From contig JAUKPH010000028.1 in assembly GCA_030549335.1 (NCBI GenBank), positions 2,108,001 through 2,172,000 of the forward strand: a stretch of DNA of 64,000 nucleotides, read 5' to 3'. Made by a program: the position numbers and the translations under genes. Origin of the DNA: Pontederia crassipes (Eukaryota; Streptophyta; Magnoliopsida; Commelinales; Pontederiaceae). This document shows, piece after piece, positions 36,201 through 48,939 of this stretch. Positions within the stretch are counted from its first letter, which is position 1; each line of letters starts with the position of its first letter. A model generated the notes under the pieces. That model saw nothing but the letters and a program-made list of their open reading frames with translations. It ran no database searches and was not told where the DNA came from.

Positions 36201-37685
36201 GCTTCGTTGGTCAAGACATATGCTAAACCTAGCCCGAGTTCAACGACCCGTGCCCATCGACGACGCACGCATACATCAGAACGCAGCCCGGGCTCCTTGT
36301 AGCAATAGCAACTAGAGACCAACATGGGTCAAGCTCGAGTAACACTCGGCCCGCGTTGGGCTGAAACACCTGTATCATAGAACCCGGTCGAGTTTGACCC
36401 AACCCGACTCGAGTTCTACTAAAATTTATATTATGTTTATATTTTTAATTGATTATTATTTGATTATTGATTCGTGAATTATGATCCATCTGAGTCCATT
36501 AATATCCCGATACAAAGTATTGTATTATATAGCATGATTTGTTATTGACCTATGATCTAATGTCCACCTGATTTTATCAAAATATAATTTATATTCATAT
36601 CGTCATTTGATCATTAAATTGTTGATTATCCTTGATTGGTCATTGATTTGACCCTATTGATGTAGTGTATTTCACGGTAGAGAATGATTAATCATGTTTT
36701 AGTCTTAATCTTTTATCTACGAGTCATGATATAGAATTTAGTGCTACTCTACATTATCATGGAATCTACTATCGTATTAGTCCTCATTCATCCAAGGATT
36801 AACTGCTCTTCAATTCTATCAATCACATGATTGTACTTATTCAGAGCTTATTTTGATTACATGATCCTATGATCTTGATTATTCTCATTACATATGATTA
36901 AGTTTCAATCTGGGAAAAAATGAGAACATAATTAATTAAATATAAAGGCTTGGATGCACATGCTACATATTGACGGGGTCTCATAATATAATATAGCAGC
37001 CAGTGTTGGGGCATAATATATCCCTGTTACATGATTTCTTTTCATCATATAACGAAAGAGAATATCCTCCCCTTTAGAGAGGATGATTGTCGTGATTTGT
37101 ACATGACACCTCATCGTAGTGAATATGTTAATCAATGACATTGTATAGAAATATCAGAGATAAATTAATTGATTATAACTTCTAGTCAGAACATTAAAAA
37201 TACACTCAGAGTATAGTACAGAGCACTGAAATATGCACATTGATTTAGAGCATATTATATGACATTGAAATACCGAGTAAGGAAATTCGGAGCATTGAAC
37301 TGATTCATTCCAACGATCATAATCTCCATCTTATATTATTGTTTTCACCCAATGATTTATTGCATTGTTCTGACTCAACTTGAATCTTATCTATAGACAT
37401 CTATTGAACTCTATCTATTGACATTTAAAGTATTGATTTCTTTCATTAAATTTCTAGTAGTGTTTATCAAGAATTATGATTTTATTCATAGACATTATAT
37501 TGATGAACCATCCAGAGCATTGCCACGTATCAGATGTTATATTGATACACTCATAGCATAACCATGATTCTCCTATTGATTTTATTCAAAGCATAGTATT
37601 TGTTTTACTCTATTGATTCTACCTAGAGTATAACATCGATCTTTTCCATTAATTTATTTCATTAATCTTATTCAGCGCATATTAT

Positions 37686-39636
37686 GTAGAATCCCAAAGG
37701 ACACCAAGAGGGGGGGGGGGGAGGGTTGAATTGGTGTTCAATTCGAAAATGTTGATTTCACACCGTCGCAGAAGCTTAAAACTGATTCTTAAAGCCTTTG
37801 CAATTCGGATTATAAACACAATATGAACGGAAGAGAGAGAGAAAATCAAATACAAAGACGCAGTGGTTGTTGACGAGGTTCGGCCACACTTTGGCCTACG
37901 TCCCCGCTCCGACTTCTCGACCTCGAGATCGTCGGAGATTTCACTAGCACTTCCTTTGTTCCAAATGGGGTAAGGAAGAAAGCCCTTTACACCACCGCCT
38001 TTTCTCCGCTTCGAGAGGCAAGGCAACCTCTCCTCCTAGGAAGCTAATCTATTTCTCTCGCTCAAGAGGTAAGATTTTGAACTTCTTTTACACAGGAGCT
38101 CTCTCAGATTTTTCTGAACAAAAGTGTTTCTCTCTTTTACAATTCTATGCTCACGAGAAGAGAAGAGAGAAAGAAGAGAAAGCTATAAAATGAAAACTTC
38201 AAGAAATGGTACATCTTTGACAACTTGAAGCTTTTCTTCAATGCTTGGATGGGTGCCTTTGCCTTTGACTTTGACACTCCTTTTATAGCTTTCAATGTGT
38301 GGAAAATTTGTCCAGAAATTATTCCACAAATTTCTCTTTCAAATTTGACCATTACTGTTCATTTGACTCGGAGGCCGATCGATCGCACTTCTGGACCGGT
38401 TGATCGGTCTGTGTGACAGTTGCGCATTTTCTTCAAATTTTGCGCTTGATCGGTCGATCGGTCCGTCGACTGGTACAATCTCACAGTTTTGATTTATAAC
38501 CGTTGAGCTACTCGGTCGACCGGTGCTTCGACCGGACTGTTGACCGGTGCTTCGACCGGACTGTCGACCGATATAATCTCGACGTCATTCGGAGTAGGCT
38601 CAGTAGTTATCGATCGACCGACATTTTCTATTCGGTCGACCAGTACGTCTCGACCGGCCTTCTTTGCATATACCGGTAGGTTGACCGACCTGCACTATTT
38701 TGATCATAACTTTCTGCACGATTATCCAAATTATATGATCTTGGAGTTTATAGAAAGCTAACAGAATTCTCTACACTCAATGATAATTATTTAATCAAAG
38801 TGTAGTGTGCACAAAGTTATCCATTTTTCTTTAAACTTTTTTAGCATTTCAACTTTAGTCTTTCGATGTTTGTATTATCAAAATATAATTTTATATGTCA
38901 TTAAAAATTTGACCCAATAATCTTCCCCTTTTTGATGAAGACAAACCGAGAAATATGAAAAAAAGATATAAGTTGGCGAAAAAGTTGTAAAATCTTGTTA
39001 AAACAAATTTACTCCCCCTAACACGACTTTTCTTATAAAATATATTCAGGTCATATTTCTCCTATATTTCTCCCCCTTTTGTTTCATCAAAAAGTCGTTT
39101 GTAATTGAAGTATATAGGAACCCATATGTAACTCCTCATTAATCAATTTTTCAAATAAAATATTGTTCCCCTTTTTTGTCATATAATAGATATGAAGAGT
39201 ATTGCAAGTTTTGAAAGATAACTCCCTCTAAATTTATAGCGATTTTATAATGAAATTCAATTTATGAAAGTCAAAACAAAAATATATTAAAAAAATATGA
39301 CATAAAAACTTTGATAAAACAATGTGATATCCATAATATGTGAAAATAATGTTTAATCATGCTCCCCCTATCACTATGACCAATCTTTTATATATTCCTC
39401 TTTTATGTTTAAAGAATTAGTAGTTTTGAAATTTTTGGGTGAAAAGTAAGTGATACTTTTACCATAATTTTTGTGCCTTCACCACTTGTCATTTGCTTTG
39501 CATGATATTGTGTTTATAATTTGAATTGTAAAGGTTTTAAGAATCAGTTTTAAGCTTCTGCTACGAATTTCGTGAAATCGACATTTTTGAATTGAACACC
39601 AATTCACCCCCCTCTTGATGCCCTTTGGGATCCTAC
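37686..39636. mobile_element. 1.95-kb terminal-inverted-repeat element
   Basis: The left end GTAGAATCCCAAAGGACACC and the reverse complement of the right end GTAGGATCCCAAAGGGCATC match, and similarity continues for about 140 bases, including GGTGTTCAATTC and GAAGCTTAAAACTGATTCTTAAA. A 7-base direct repeat ATATTAT flanks it (37679-37685 and 39637-39643). No transposase is visible; the 37682-38026 minus frame is a byproduct of the TIR and neighbouring sequence. The superfamily is not clear: a 7-base duplication fits neither hAT (8) nor MULE (9) exactly. Confidence 0.75.
38370..38690. repeat. GGTCGACCGGT-rich repeat
   Basis: GGTCGAYCGGT palindromic words recur. A 24-base unit, GACCGGTGCTTCGACCGGAC with its flanks, is directly repeated at 38517-38540 and 38541-38564. 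Located inside the inverted-repeat element. Confidence 0.75.
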
Positions 39637-40150
39637 ATATTATTAATGTATTCCACTAATATTAATGAGAGTATAGTATTGCTTATTTATTTAGTTATAC
39701 TTAGAGCATGACATTGATACGTCCATTGATTCTTATTTAAGCATGGTCTTGATTTATTTTCATTGATTATTCTAGTGATGAATATGATTATACCTACGCT
39801 AGCCCATGCTTCTTTATTATTACTATTTATCTATTAATTTATTATTCATATATTAGACAGCGAAGCTCATGAGTTGTTATTTTCTTTGCATTGATCCTAT
39901 AGGAATGAGCTCAAGACTGATGTTGTTCGTGATGATGATGTGCACATGGAGTGATCTTAGGATATTATCCTCATTTCACCTTGGCTATTATGTTATAGAT
40001 GTTTTTTACTTTAGACTTCCACTTTAGCTAGTGATGATTATTGACACTATAATTTTGTATTAGAGATTCCATTAGACTTCCGCATTATTCAGTCACATAT
40101 TTATTAAGTCTTCCGCTTATATAATCTTCTGATAAAAAAAATAAATCAAA

Positions 40151-41060
40151 GTCAACATTTTAGTCAGAGTATTGCTTAAGCTAGTTGCAATAAAATATGT
40201 TTATTAAACATGTTATTCCGTAAGTATTGTTTTTTTATAAAATTATTATCTAACACCATTGTTAATTATTTTGTAATGTAAACATGTTTAGAACTATAAC
40301 ATACAAGAATAACTATTAAACGTATAATCTAGTAGTTAGAACAATTAAATAGAAGAATAACTATTAAATGTTAATCTAAAACATATAAGTGATATTTATT
40401 ATGCCCATATAAAATTCAGGATTTTACTAAAAGAAAAGTAGAAATATTAATTAGGGGGAAAAATAAACATAAATATATTACATTTTTTTGTTGAAATCCA
40501 TCGGACTACAAGCATCAATTAATTTAGTGTTCGGACGAGAGCGACATGAATAAAGTGAGAATGTGAATTGAACCTGAGCGACACAATTTCATTATTGAAT
40601 TTTACCAACCATCGTTGGCTAAAAATGTATAATTTAAGTTGATAACTAATAACACAAGTATTGAACGGATGATAGACCGAATTTGATATGATTCATAGGG
40701 CATTTTAATGCTTGAACATCGGTCCCACCCATTAGATCAAGTCTGCTGTTAAAATACTTATTCTATATATGTACGTGTACCTGGGAGGGATCATGTGGAA
40801 CTTGTTGCATAGATTGAGCCATTAATTGGGAGGGAAACCAACACATATATGAACGCACAAGAAACACGTCTCTCTTGTTACCCATGCACGGCTATCATTG
40901 ATATACAACTCGACGTCTATGCCATGAATGAATACTTTGAACCCGAACGAGAAAGGGGAGGATCTGAGTTTGGAAAAAGTCATGTCATTGGCCTCCCTCC
41001 CGGGGTTGGTCGTATGGGCAAGGATCCAACCAAGGAGGGAAACCCATCTTAATTAACTTC
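40151..41060. other. gene-free sequence upstream of the Dof gene
   Basis: AT-rich to about 40500, then more mixed. The frame at 40849-41052 resembles no protein family recognised here. No complete element found. Confidence 0.4.
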
Positions 41061-41071
41061 TTGGTCCAATC

Positions 41072-41076
41072 AGAGA

Positions 41077-41112
<36 letters not shown>
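41072..41112. repeat. (CT)n followed by (AT)n in the Dof promoter
   Basis: CT run then TA run about 150 bases before the Dof TATA box. A further CT run (about 41279-41304) lies in the leader. Confidence 0.9.
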
Positions 41113-41263
41113 GTATATGTATATATAGGGTACTGAAACATAATTAACTTATTATAAGCCTTATGCTTAATTAGTTGCAAACTTTTATATCGATCACAAT
41201 TTCACATTACTATGTTTTAAATGCACCATACACCTCCTTCCTACTCACTGCAGCCGAGCCATC

Positions 41264-41270
41264 TATAAAT
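41264..41270 (+). promoter_or_regulatory. TATA box of the Dof gene
   Basis: ATCTATAAATAC lies 60 bases before the ATG, so a short CT-rich leader of about 35 bases is expected. Confidence 0.65.
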
Positions 41271-41328
41271 ACAATACATCTCTCTATCTCTCTCTCTCTC
41301 TCTCGATACATTATCATCGAGGGATAAC

Positions 41329-42056
41329 ATGCATCCCTACCACGACCTCCGTCGGCCGCCTGGCGTAGTGGACTGGTGCCGCAGGAAGCCCGAGGTGGAG
41401 GAAGACGTGCCGAATTGCCCGCGATGTGACTCCTTGAACACCAAGTTCTGCTACTACAATAACTACAATCTGAGACAGCCGAGGTACCTGTGCAAAGGCT
41501 GCAGGCGTTACTGGACCATGGGTGGCTCTCTGCGCAACGTTCCAGTAGGAGGCCGCCGCCGCAAGAGACGTCCTGGCAAACCGACGACGTCTTCGAGCGA
41601 GCCCGCGACTTCGGGCGTCCACCGACGCTCCTCCTCTTCCTCCGGTTCTACGCGGCCGGGCGCCAACATGGTTGACATGAGTGAGAGTTGGGGTCCATTT
41701 CAAGAGGCGGCGGTTGATTCCAGTAACAATGCAGACAGAGTCAACGGTGTCGCCGTGCGTCAAGCTGACGTGCGGCCGCCTGCACTAGAGGAAATGTCTG
41801 TCGTAAACCATCACGTCGATCGGGCCATGATTACTCGGTCGGCAGCTGGTCAAATTCTGACGAGCAACTGCAATTCCAGTTCCATCCGTCCGAGGAGAAA
41901 TTTTTTTTGGAGCAGCGGATTGTTGAGGTAGACGACCAGCTGAGAGATATGAGCTGCCAGCAGTCCGCGGATCTGTGCAGCAGCTTCAAGTCCCAGGCCA
42001 TGGCAATGCATCAAGGCAACTACTTCCATGCATGCGACTCAGTGCTCCAAGTCTGA
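41329..42056 (+). CDS. Dof zinc-finger transcription factor, frame disrupted
   Basis: The N-terminal half encodes a complete Dof domain: [34 protein letters not shown] and a basic [11 protein letters not shown] tail, about residues 28-85, with the CX2C...CX2C zinc ligands. Dof factors bind AAAG-core DNA in the nucleus. As read, the frame stops at 41931 after 200 residues, ending in an unlikely sequence. From about 41826 the frame one base back is open to a stop at 42056 and gives a Gln/Ser-rich, Dof-like tail ([36 protein letters not shown]). A single missing base between about 41760 and 41830 would explain this. A third open stretch to 42154 (ending PWTARTSFNGL) hints at a second shift. It may be a young pseudogene, an assembly error, or a gene with a genuinely shortened tail. 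Confidence 0.82.
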
Positions 42057-42202
42057 TGCCTGGGCTGGCAGAGTACGTTCAAGTCTTTGACGGTGCTCCA
42101 ACTCATAATAATATTATGCCATGGACTGCTCGGACAAGTTTCAATGGCCTCTAGTATGTATGTAATATATATATATATTGATCTGTTACATGTGAGCAAT
42201 GA

Positions 42203-42228
42203 GATGAGAGAGAGAGTGAGAAGAGAAG

Positions 42229-42310
<82 letters not shown>
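42203..42310. repeat. (GA)n microsatellite just after the Dof gene
   Basis: Long GA run with a few AGGA interruptions; likely polymorphic. Confidence 0.95.
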
Positions 42311-42312
<2 letters not shown>

Positions 42313-42319
42313 TTGTAGA

Positions 42320-45300
42320 AATCGCATGGAATGGATTAATCAGATAGATTTGAGTGGCCATGCATCCGCCAGCTACGTCTTTATGTTAAAGTTTCAATAT
42401 TCTTAATTAATTAAATTCGAATTGAGAATATTTACATGCAACATTTTATTTTCATTTAGTCAGAATTAATTGGAAAAATTATTTGCCTCGCCCATTGATG
42501 TCTTCCAATTACGATTTTTTTTTTATGTTTCGATGTTTTCCTTTTCTACGAAAAAAAATGCTATACACCCTCTAGAAATGAAACATGGTTCTTAATCTTT
42601 AGATTACTCATTTTAGACAAGGTACACTTTTTTGTTTTTTTTGGAATGACACTAAAAGGCACAAGCATATGTAATTAGACAAATATATGGAGCAATAACA
42701 CAATAAGAGTGTCAAGTAACGTATATACAACATAAAAAAAAGTTAACAATGCAAAATTTGGACCTCGTGGGACGAATAATAAATCATGCATATATACTCT
42801 ATGGATTATAACTAAATTAAACTCCAATAACATGTATGTAGTGATTTCCAAAGATGCCACCATTTTTTATTTTTCAGTGCGAAGCTGTTATAATTTGAAC
42901 AAGCATCCCATACGGTATATCTGGCAATGTTCTTGTGTAGTTGATCGATGGGTAGTGAAATTAATTAATTAATTAGGCATGGAAACACATACACAAGTTA
43001 ATGGCGACAAGGACTTGGTATGGACAAACACATTGTTGGCATGGACAAGTTGTTGATGCAAATGCAATGCCCTTATGCAACTTTTCTTTATTTAGAAGGA
43101 AATGACAAATTTATTGCACAACAACTATTAAACTATAATTAATGCAAAGCTCCAAAATGAATTTAATTTTCAAATTTCTCTAGGGAACTTGGATTAGCAG
43201 TCCTAATGCCACTATTAACGCTTTCATGGGCTGAGATTAATTGTAGTCCGTAGTATGAAGAGAAAAAAATGAGTCAACTTTGGGCCGAAAAATCAATTGG
43301 GACCTAAAATTATTTAAAGACTGGAACTGCAAAATAACCAGCAGCTTTTCCTGTTTTCCTCAATGACATATAAAAAGAAAAAAAAAAACGATTTGCTCTT
43401 TCATAATAATAGACCAGACGGTAAGGGTGGAATTGGTTCGGGTCGGAGGATTTTTACGACAAAAAAATTAATTTTTAAATTTTGAGTGATTTTTTAAAGC
43501 GTAAAAGATCACTTTAATTTTTTTCTGAGAAAAAATTTGATCTAGGTGGTCTCGGTTTTTTTGAGATCGGAGATTTACTTAGAATAATATTTTTTTAAAA
43601 AATTAATAGATATTAAATACATGGTAAAATTATATTTTTGAAAAAATTAATAGTTAACTCTAAGTTCACTTTTTTATGTAAATACTTAAACTATCATATT
43701 ATTACACTATAATTTAAGATATTATAGTCAATTTTATACAAACTTTATAAAATATATGATATTCAAGTTTAACTACAACGTACTAGGTCAACAATATACT
43801 TAATCTAATAAATATGTGTAAAAAATGTAAAATTATGAAATATTACTTGAAAGTTAAGGTAATATTTTAATTAAAATATTTTTTAAATATAATTGGTCCG
43901 GCCCCTCTGATTTTTTTTACTTAGAGCCCTAATTTAAAATAGGTGTAATTATTCTAAAAAATCAACCTAATTTTTAGTCGATGTCTAAAATTCTTTTTTT
44001 CGATTTGATTAGATTTTTCGGGTGGGTAGATTTTTTTTCTTACACCCTAAAAATTTTAAATAGGATTGATTTTATGATGCGTGATTAGGGGGAAAATTAT
44101 ATGCACATTACTTTCCTTCCTGTGTCTACATGCTTAACATTTGGATAATCGTTGTGCCCATACTTGGATTCATTTAATCAGGCAAAGGAGAAACTTCTAT
44201 AAGATGCAGCACTAATTTCAGTTTTTAAGCAAAAGAATGTGCTAACAAACAAAATCTCGTAGATCATGAATATATCTGCAGGTGCCAAAAGATCCAAGTA
44301 AATGTTGCCTCAAGGCCAAAATGCAATACAAACAAGAAGAAGAAGAATAGACAAAGTTAACATCCACCCAACAAGTTCAAGTTTTAGTTGCGACGAGTTC
44401 AAGTTGACTTTGATCTAAAGCTGCAGGTGACTTTGATTACTTTTCATCACACAATGAACAATTACGTTGCAAGATGCTTCAAAAGCGCATATGAACGGGC
44501 CATCTGTATCTATCAGCTTTGCTTTGTGTCAGATTCCTCATGTTTTTGCACACAGGATGTGATAGCGGATATGACTAATTTCACAGGGAAGTGATAGACT
44601 TTGATAAATTCTAACCAAGATGATGATTCAATCGAGTAACACGACTTTTGCTAACTAATTGTGATTTGAGAGAGATTAAATTGGTATATTATATATAATT
44701 GTCTTTTAAGGGTAACTAATGGCTAATTTAGATTTAAATGTGATATAACTTGATTTAAATAGCGATCTAAAATCGAGTACATAAATAGTGATATAACTAA
44801 TTAGCAATTAGATGTTAATTGTGATATAACTTAGATTTAAATTGCTATTCAATTATCACGATCAATTTAAATATATTATTTTGCTAACCAATTATGTATT
44901 AAGGGTATTTAAACTTTTGCTAACCAATAACTTACAAGCATGTACACAACTTTTGCTAACCAAGTATATAATTATTGATGAAAGACTAAAATACCCTTTT
45001 ACAAATTCTTCTATCTTTTAATATTAAAAATACATAAATTCTAAAAAATATTTTTCTCAATTTATTATTATATATTAATGCCCTCCCACTCGAGAAATGT
45101 TTATATGTTTTTTTACTTTTTTAATATTATTTTTTAGCATTAAAATCGATAAGAGTTCGTGAAAAGAAAATTTTAGTCTTTTGATAAATAAGAAAAACAA
45201 AAATATTAGAAATTTTAATAAAATCATACGGAAGGACTAGCGTGAAAATGTGAATATTATAAGATAAATTTATATTTTAAAATTAAATATAAAAAAATAT

Positions 45301-45385
45301 GATAATTTAGGAGAAGTTTAAAAAAACAATCTAATATTCAATAAATGCTCCATAATAATTGAATCTGCACTGATTTTTCCAAAGG
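42320..45385. other. gene-free AT-rich sequence
   Basis: No gene or RNA recognised. The frame at 44388-44594 has no family resemblance. Between 44640 and 44960 the phrase CTTTTGCTAAC(C)AA recurs four times at irregular spacing. Confidence 0.45.
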
Positions 45386-45387
45386 AG

Positions 45388-45564
<177 letters not shown>

Positions 45565-46219
45565 ATATACAAGACAATGTGAAATGATTTTGATTGTTCA
45601 CATTTGGATTGGGACGTAGAAGGAAGGCAGACCAAGCTTTGGCTTCATACCCTATCGACGACCATTGTGTGCTGTGGGAGACTCGTGCATTTAATATTAT
45701 TAATTAATCAGTAGAAGATGCTTTGTATCTACTAGCTAAGAGTTGTTTATAATAATAATTATTATTATTACACTCAACTAATTCTTTTAGTTTGTAAGGT
45801 TAAGGTCAACGACCCATCGCTTGCACATTAAAATTGTCATATGCGAGTTAATGATATCTTGATCAAACTAGCTAATCGAACAATACCGCCATTAGTGTTT
45901 ATTATTTGTGATTCAAAGTCATTTGAGTTTGAATATCATGTTAACCACTGAATAAAATACACACCGTCACTTTTTTCGTAGGAAATAAAAAATATATATA
46001 TACTATTTAATTTAATATGAGAGGTTCTTTCTAAATTTGGGAAACATTGCAGATTGAGAATTCCGCGCATGTTAGGCTGGAAATTTGAACGTCCAGCAAA
46101 TTTAATTTAATTTACTTGGGAGATTGAGAAAGATAAGAAGACTATTTTAGTGCGATCTGTTTACAACTGTTTTCCTTTCAAAATTTTTAACTAAAATATT
46201 ATTTATAGATTTCGCCCTC

Positions 46220-46221
<2 letters not shown>

Positions 46222-46264
<43 letters not shown>
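46222..46264. repeat. (TA)n microsatellite
   Basis: Perfect TA run. Confidence 0.95.
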
Positions 46265-46268
<4 letters not shown>

Positions 46269-47213
46269 GATCATAAGGTGATCGGTGATAATAAAAATAT
46301 GATTTAAATTATTAACAATAATTATATTCTATTATTTTTAATTTTTTATGAACTTATACAATCTACACATTATTATTTTTTGTAATAGATATAACTATTT
46401 TATATGAAAAAATAAAAACATATGACTAAAGTAATTTCACAGGCTCATTTTTTTAATATATATATATATATATTAAAACTTTTGAATGCTTTTTTAGGAA
46501 TTATGTATGAAAAAAATTATGCAATTAAGAACAAATTGAGAATTTAAAATGACACAAGATTTTATTAAATGTTCATATTATTTTCTATTCGAATTCTTAG
46601 AAAATTTATATAAACAATTCCTTTATACATAATAGGAATTATAAATTGACTGTGAATCTGAATTAATCTTTTTGAATTAAGACACTAATCTCATGATAAA
46701 AAAATCGTGATGTTTCGTAGTGCGATAGTGTCTTTTATAATTTTATTCAAGACATATTAACCATTTTGATTTTAAGTGCGTGCAATATTGTATTTACAGA
46801 AAAAAAAAGAATGAAAAAATTAGATGCTTAAGTTATATTAAGACTCAAGCCTATAAATTTATCATGAAAACAAAACAAAATTCAGAATAAACTTTGCGTG
46901 TACCCTTCATCTTAAATGTAATTAATTGTAAATTAAATTACCACGCCTTGCTTGGGTCATTTACGCGAGCTAATGTTAGGAGTCATATCTCGTTCCAAAT
47001 CGTATTAAGAAATGAATTAACAAGTAAACAATTAATTGAGGAAATGAATTAACCAAACTTTTCGACAAAGTTAACTACTTAGTCAAAAATAATGCCGTGA
47101 ACAAAAAAAGGCAATCGAAGTGAATTGAGCGGTTCTTATATATGTTGCATAAAGCCACGTGACTGATTAGCACGTACACGGAATCCAGCCAAAATCCAAC
47201 TCCAGGGATCAAA

Positions 47214-47260
47214 TGACGTCACGGCGTAGGTCGTGATCCAACGTCGAACTGCTACGTGTC
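47214..47260. promoter_or_regulatory. bZIP-type motif pair: TGACGTCA and ACGTGTC
   Basis: An exact palindromic TGACGTCA (47214-47221) and an ABRE-like ACGTGTC (47254-47260) lie 33 bases apart, in a GC-richer island about 1.7 kb before the U-box gene start. Both are known bZIP binding cores in plants. A link to the U-box gene is only positional. Confidence 0.3.
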
Positions 47261-48630
47261 AGGTCGGCACCTACAAAATCCAACTATTATACGACTGTGT
47301 CGGCACCTATCACAAATAAAATTAATGTATAAACTTTATATGAATAATCTAGAAATAATAATAATAATATTACAATAAATTTCTCTAATATGCTCGTGCA
47401 AGTTTGACCGGCAAAATAATAGCATGTTAAAACAAAGTATGTCCATTTTTTTTATCAATGATTTATATAAAATTATTAAAAAGAAAGAAATCAAATATCG
47501 TTTGCAATTGTATACGAAAACTTATTTTGAAGGTCAAACTTTATGGATGTTTGGAGACGAATCAAATTCCAAGAAAAATATGTGAACGCGAATATAAATG
47601 CAGCATGCACGCACGCAAAAAAAAAAGTCTGTAACTATACATATTACATAATTATTTTATACGGTTTTATATAATTAAAATGATAAAGAATATGAACATG
47701 AACTAATTAGTTTTTTAAAGATACAATTAACGTACGCAAATCCACCTCCACGGGCGGTCAAATTTAAGATGATATTAGAAGATTAATCGGCACCGGGAGA
47801 AGAAAAAAAGGGATGGTCAAAGGCGGTTGGCTAACGATGCCGATGGGGCGGTGCTGATTGCTTGCACTTCTCTCACGTTCCGAGTCACTCGAGTCACAGG
47901 ATATAACATTAATCCTATCAATAGAAAAAGTCAACCCACAAAATGTCAACCCCCATGAACTCTTCATCTTTTGAATATAATTACAAGTCAGCGTATAACT
48001 ATAATGGTTTAATTAGCAAATTGCAGTTGGAAAATATTATTATTGTTTTTTTTTATTATTTGAAGCTTGATATGATGAATCTATCTAATCAGTGCAGAAT
48101 GCAAATGACTCTATGCTTTCCAAATAGCTAGGATCAATTCATAAGGTTGGAGTTTTTTTTCTAATATATAGTTTCAGCCTTTCTTGTACCTAGCAACCGA
48201 TAAATATTTGAAATATTTTAGGACTTGCTTAACTTGACATCAGTAGAAATAAACACCCTAGATTTTCTTTACTATATATTAATTTGTATTTCTCTTTTCT
48301 TGATGATTAATTTTTTTTTCTTATGTTACCTTAGTGAGTCTGTATGAAGTTTAATAACGTCCTCTTGTGAAAAAGTTTCATATATTTGTCTCATAATTAA
48401 TAATGATAACATAACGTTTATCATTACATGTGAACATCATTAATTAATTGTTAACTGCTCTCTTGGAACAACTAATAGGCTAAAAGGGTTATGATCCACA
48501 CAACGTGTGTTACTCTTACGTCCCTCCTCCCCCCTTCCTCATCCAAAAAAATTAAAAATAAAAAAAGGCAAAGCGCCGCCCCCCTCCGCGTGGACTTCGT
48601 TGGGTTGGCTTTCAACGCTTAATTAACACC

Positions 48631-48636
48631 ATCTCC

Positions 48637-48667
<31 letters not shown>
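48631..48667. repeat. CT-rich microsatellite in the U-box gene promoter
   Basis: CTCTCC and CT repeats just before the TATA-like stretch. Confidence 0.9.
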
Positions 48668-48677
48668 CACTCAATCC

Positions 48678-48926
48678 ATGCCTTCTTTATATCTCTTTCT
48701 ATATCTCCGTTGTATATATATACACACACCAAGCTCATATATGTTGTCTTCATCGATAGAATCATATCCAACAGAAGCCAAGAAGAGAACAAAGATTTGT
48801 GTTCTTTCATGCCCAATTGATCAGAGGGAGATCGAGTTATACAATTCAAGATCTGTTCTTGTCGACCGACCAAGATATCTTGCTTGCGAGTTGCGGCCGT
48901 GCGCTATTATTTTTTTCTCGGATTAA
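48678..48926 (+). CDS. upstream open reading frame before the U-box gene
   Basis: Frame of 82 codons (or 61 from the ATG at 48741) that ends 13 bases before the U-box ATG and is in a different frame. If the leader starts upstream of 48741, ribosomes would meet it first. It matches no known family and may be chance. If transcription begins near 48750 it would not be in the mRNA. Confidence 0.25.
   Translation: MPSLYLFLYLRCIYIHTPSSYMLSSSIESYPTEAKKRTKICVLSCPIDQREIELYNSRSVLVDRPRYLACELRPCAIIFFSD
48713..48724 (+). promoter_or_regulatory. TATA-like element of the U-box gene
   Basis: GTATATATATACAC about 220 bases before the ATG at 48940. This would give a leader of about 190 bases. Confidence 0.45.
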
Positions 48927-48939
48927 CTTGCAAGCTGCC

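Larger units (their letters stand above)
36200..40150 (+). mobile_element. degenerate gypsy-LTR-like sequence, split by an insertion
   Basis: 36220-36420 carries CCCGAGTT/ACCCGACTCGAG boxes followed by AT-rich TGATTATTG words, the same order as in the LTR at 7887-10669. The far end contains CTTTAGACTTCCACTT and AAGTCTTCCGCTTA, matching the near-terminal TTTAGTCTTCC of that LTR. An inverted-repeat element (37686-39636) interrupts it. Exact ends were not found. Confidence 0.4.
45570..48630. other. gene-free AT-rich sequence upstream of the U-box gene
   Basis: No gene recognised. It includes the TA microsatellite at 46222-46264 and a less AT-rich island at about 47150-47300 with stress-type cis motifs. 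Confidence 0.45.

Noticed and set aside
37682-38026. 114-codon minus-strand frame
   Set aside because: Lies across the TIR and G-run of the inverted-repeat element; no domain.
43420-44090. Possible hAT-like element starting TAAGGGTGGAATTGG and ending TACACCCTAA
   Set aside because: The ends pair only weakly and the 8-base flanks (CCAGACGG and AAATTTTA) do not match.
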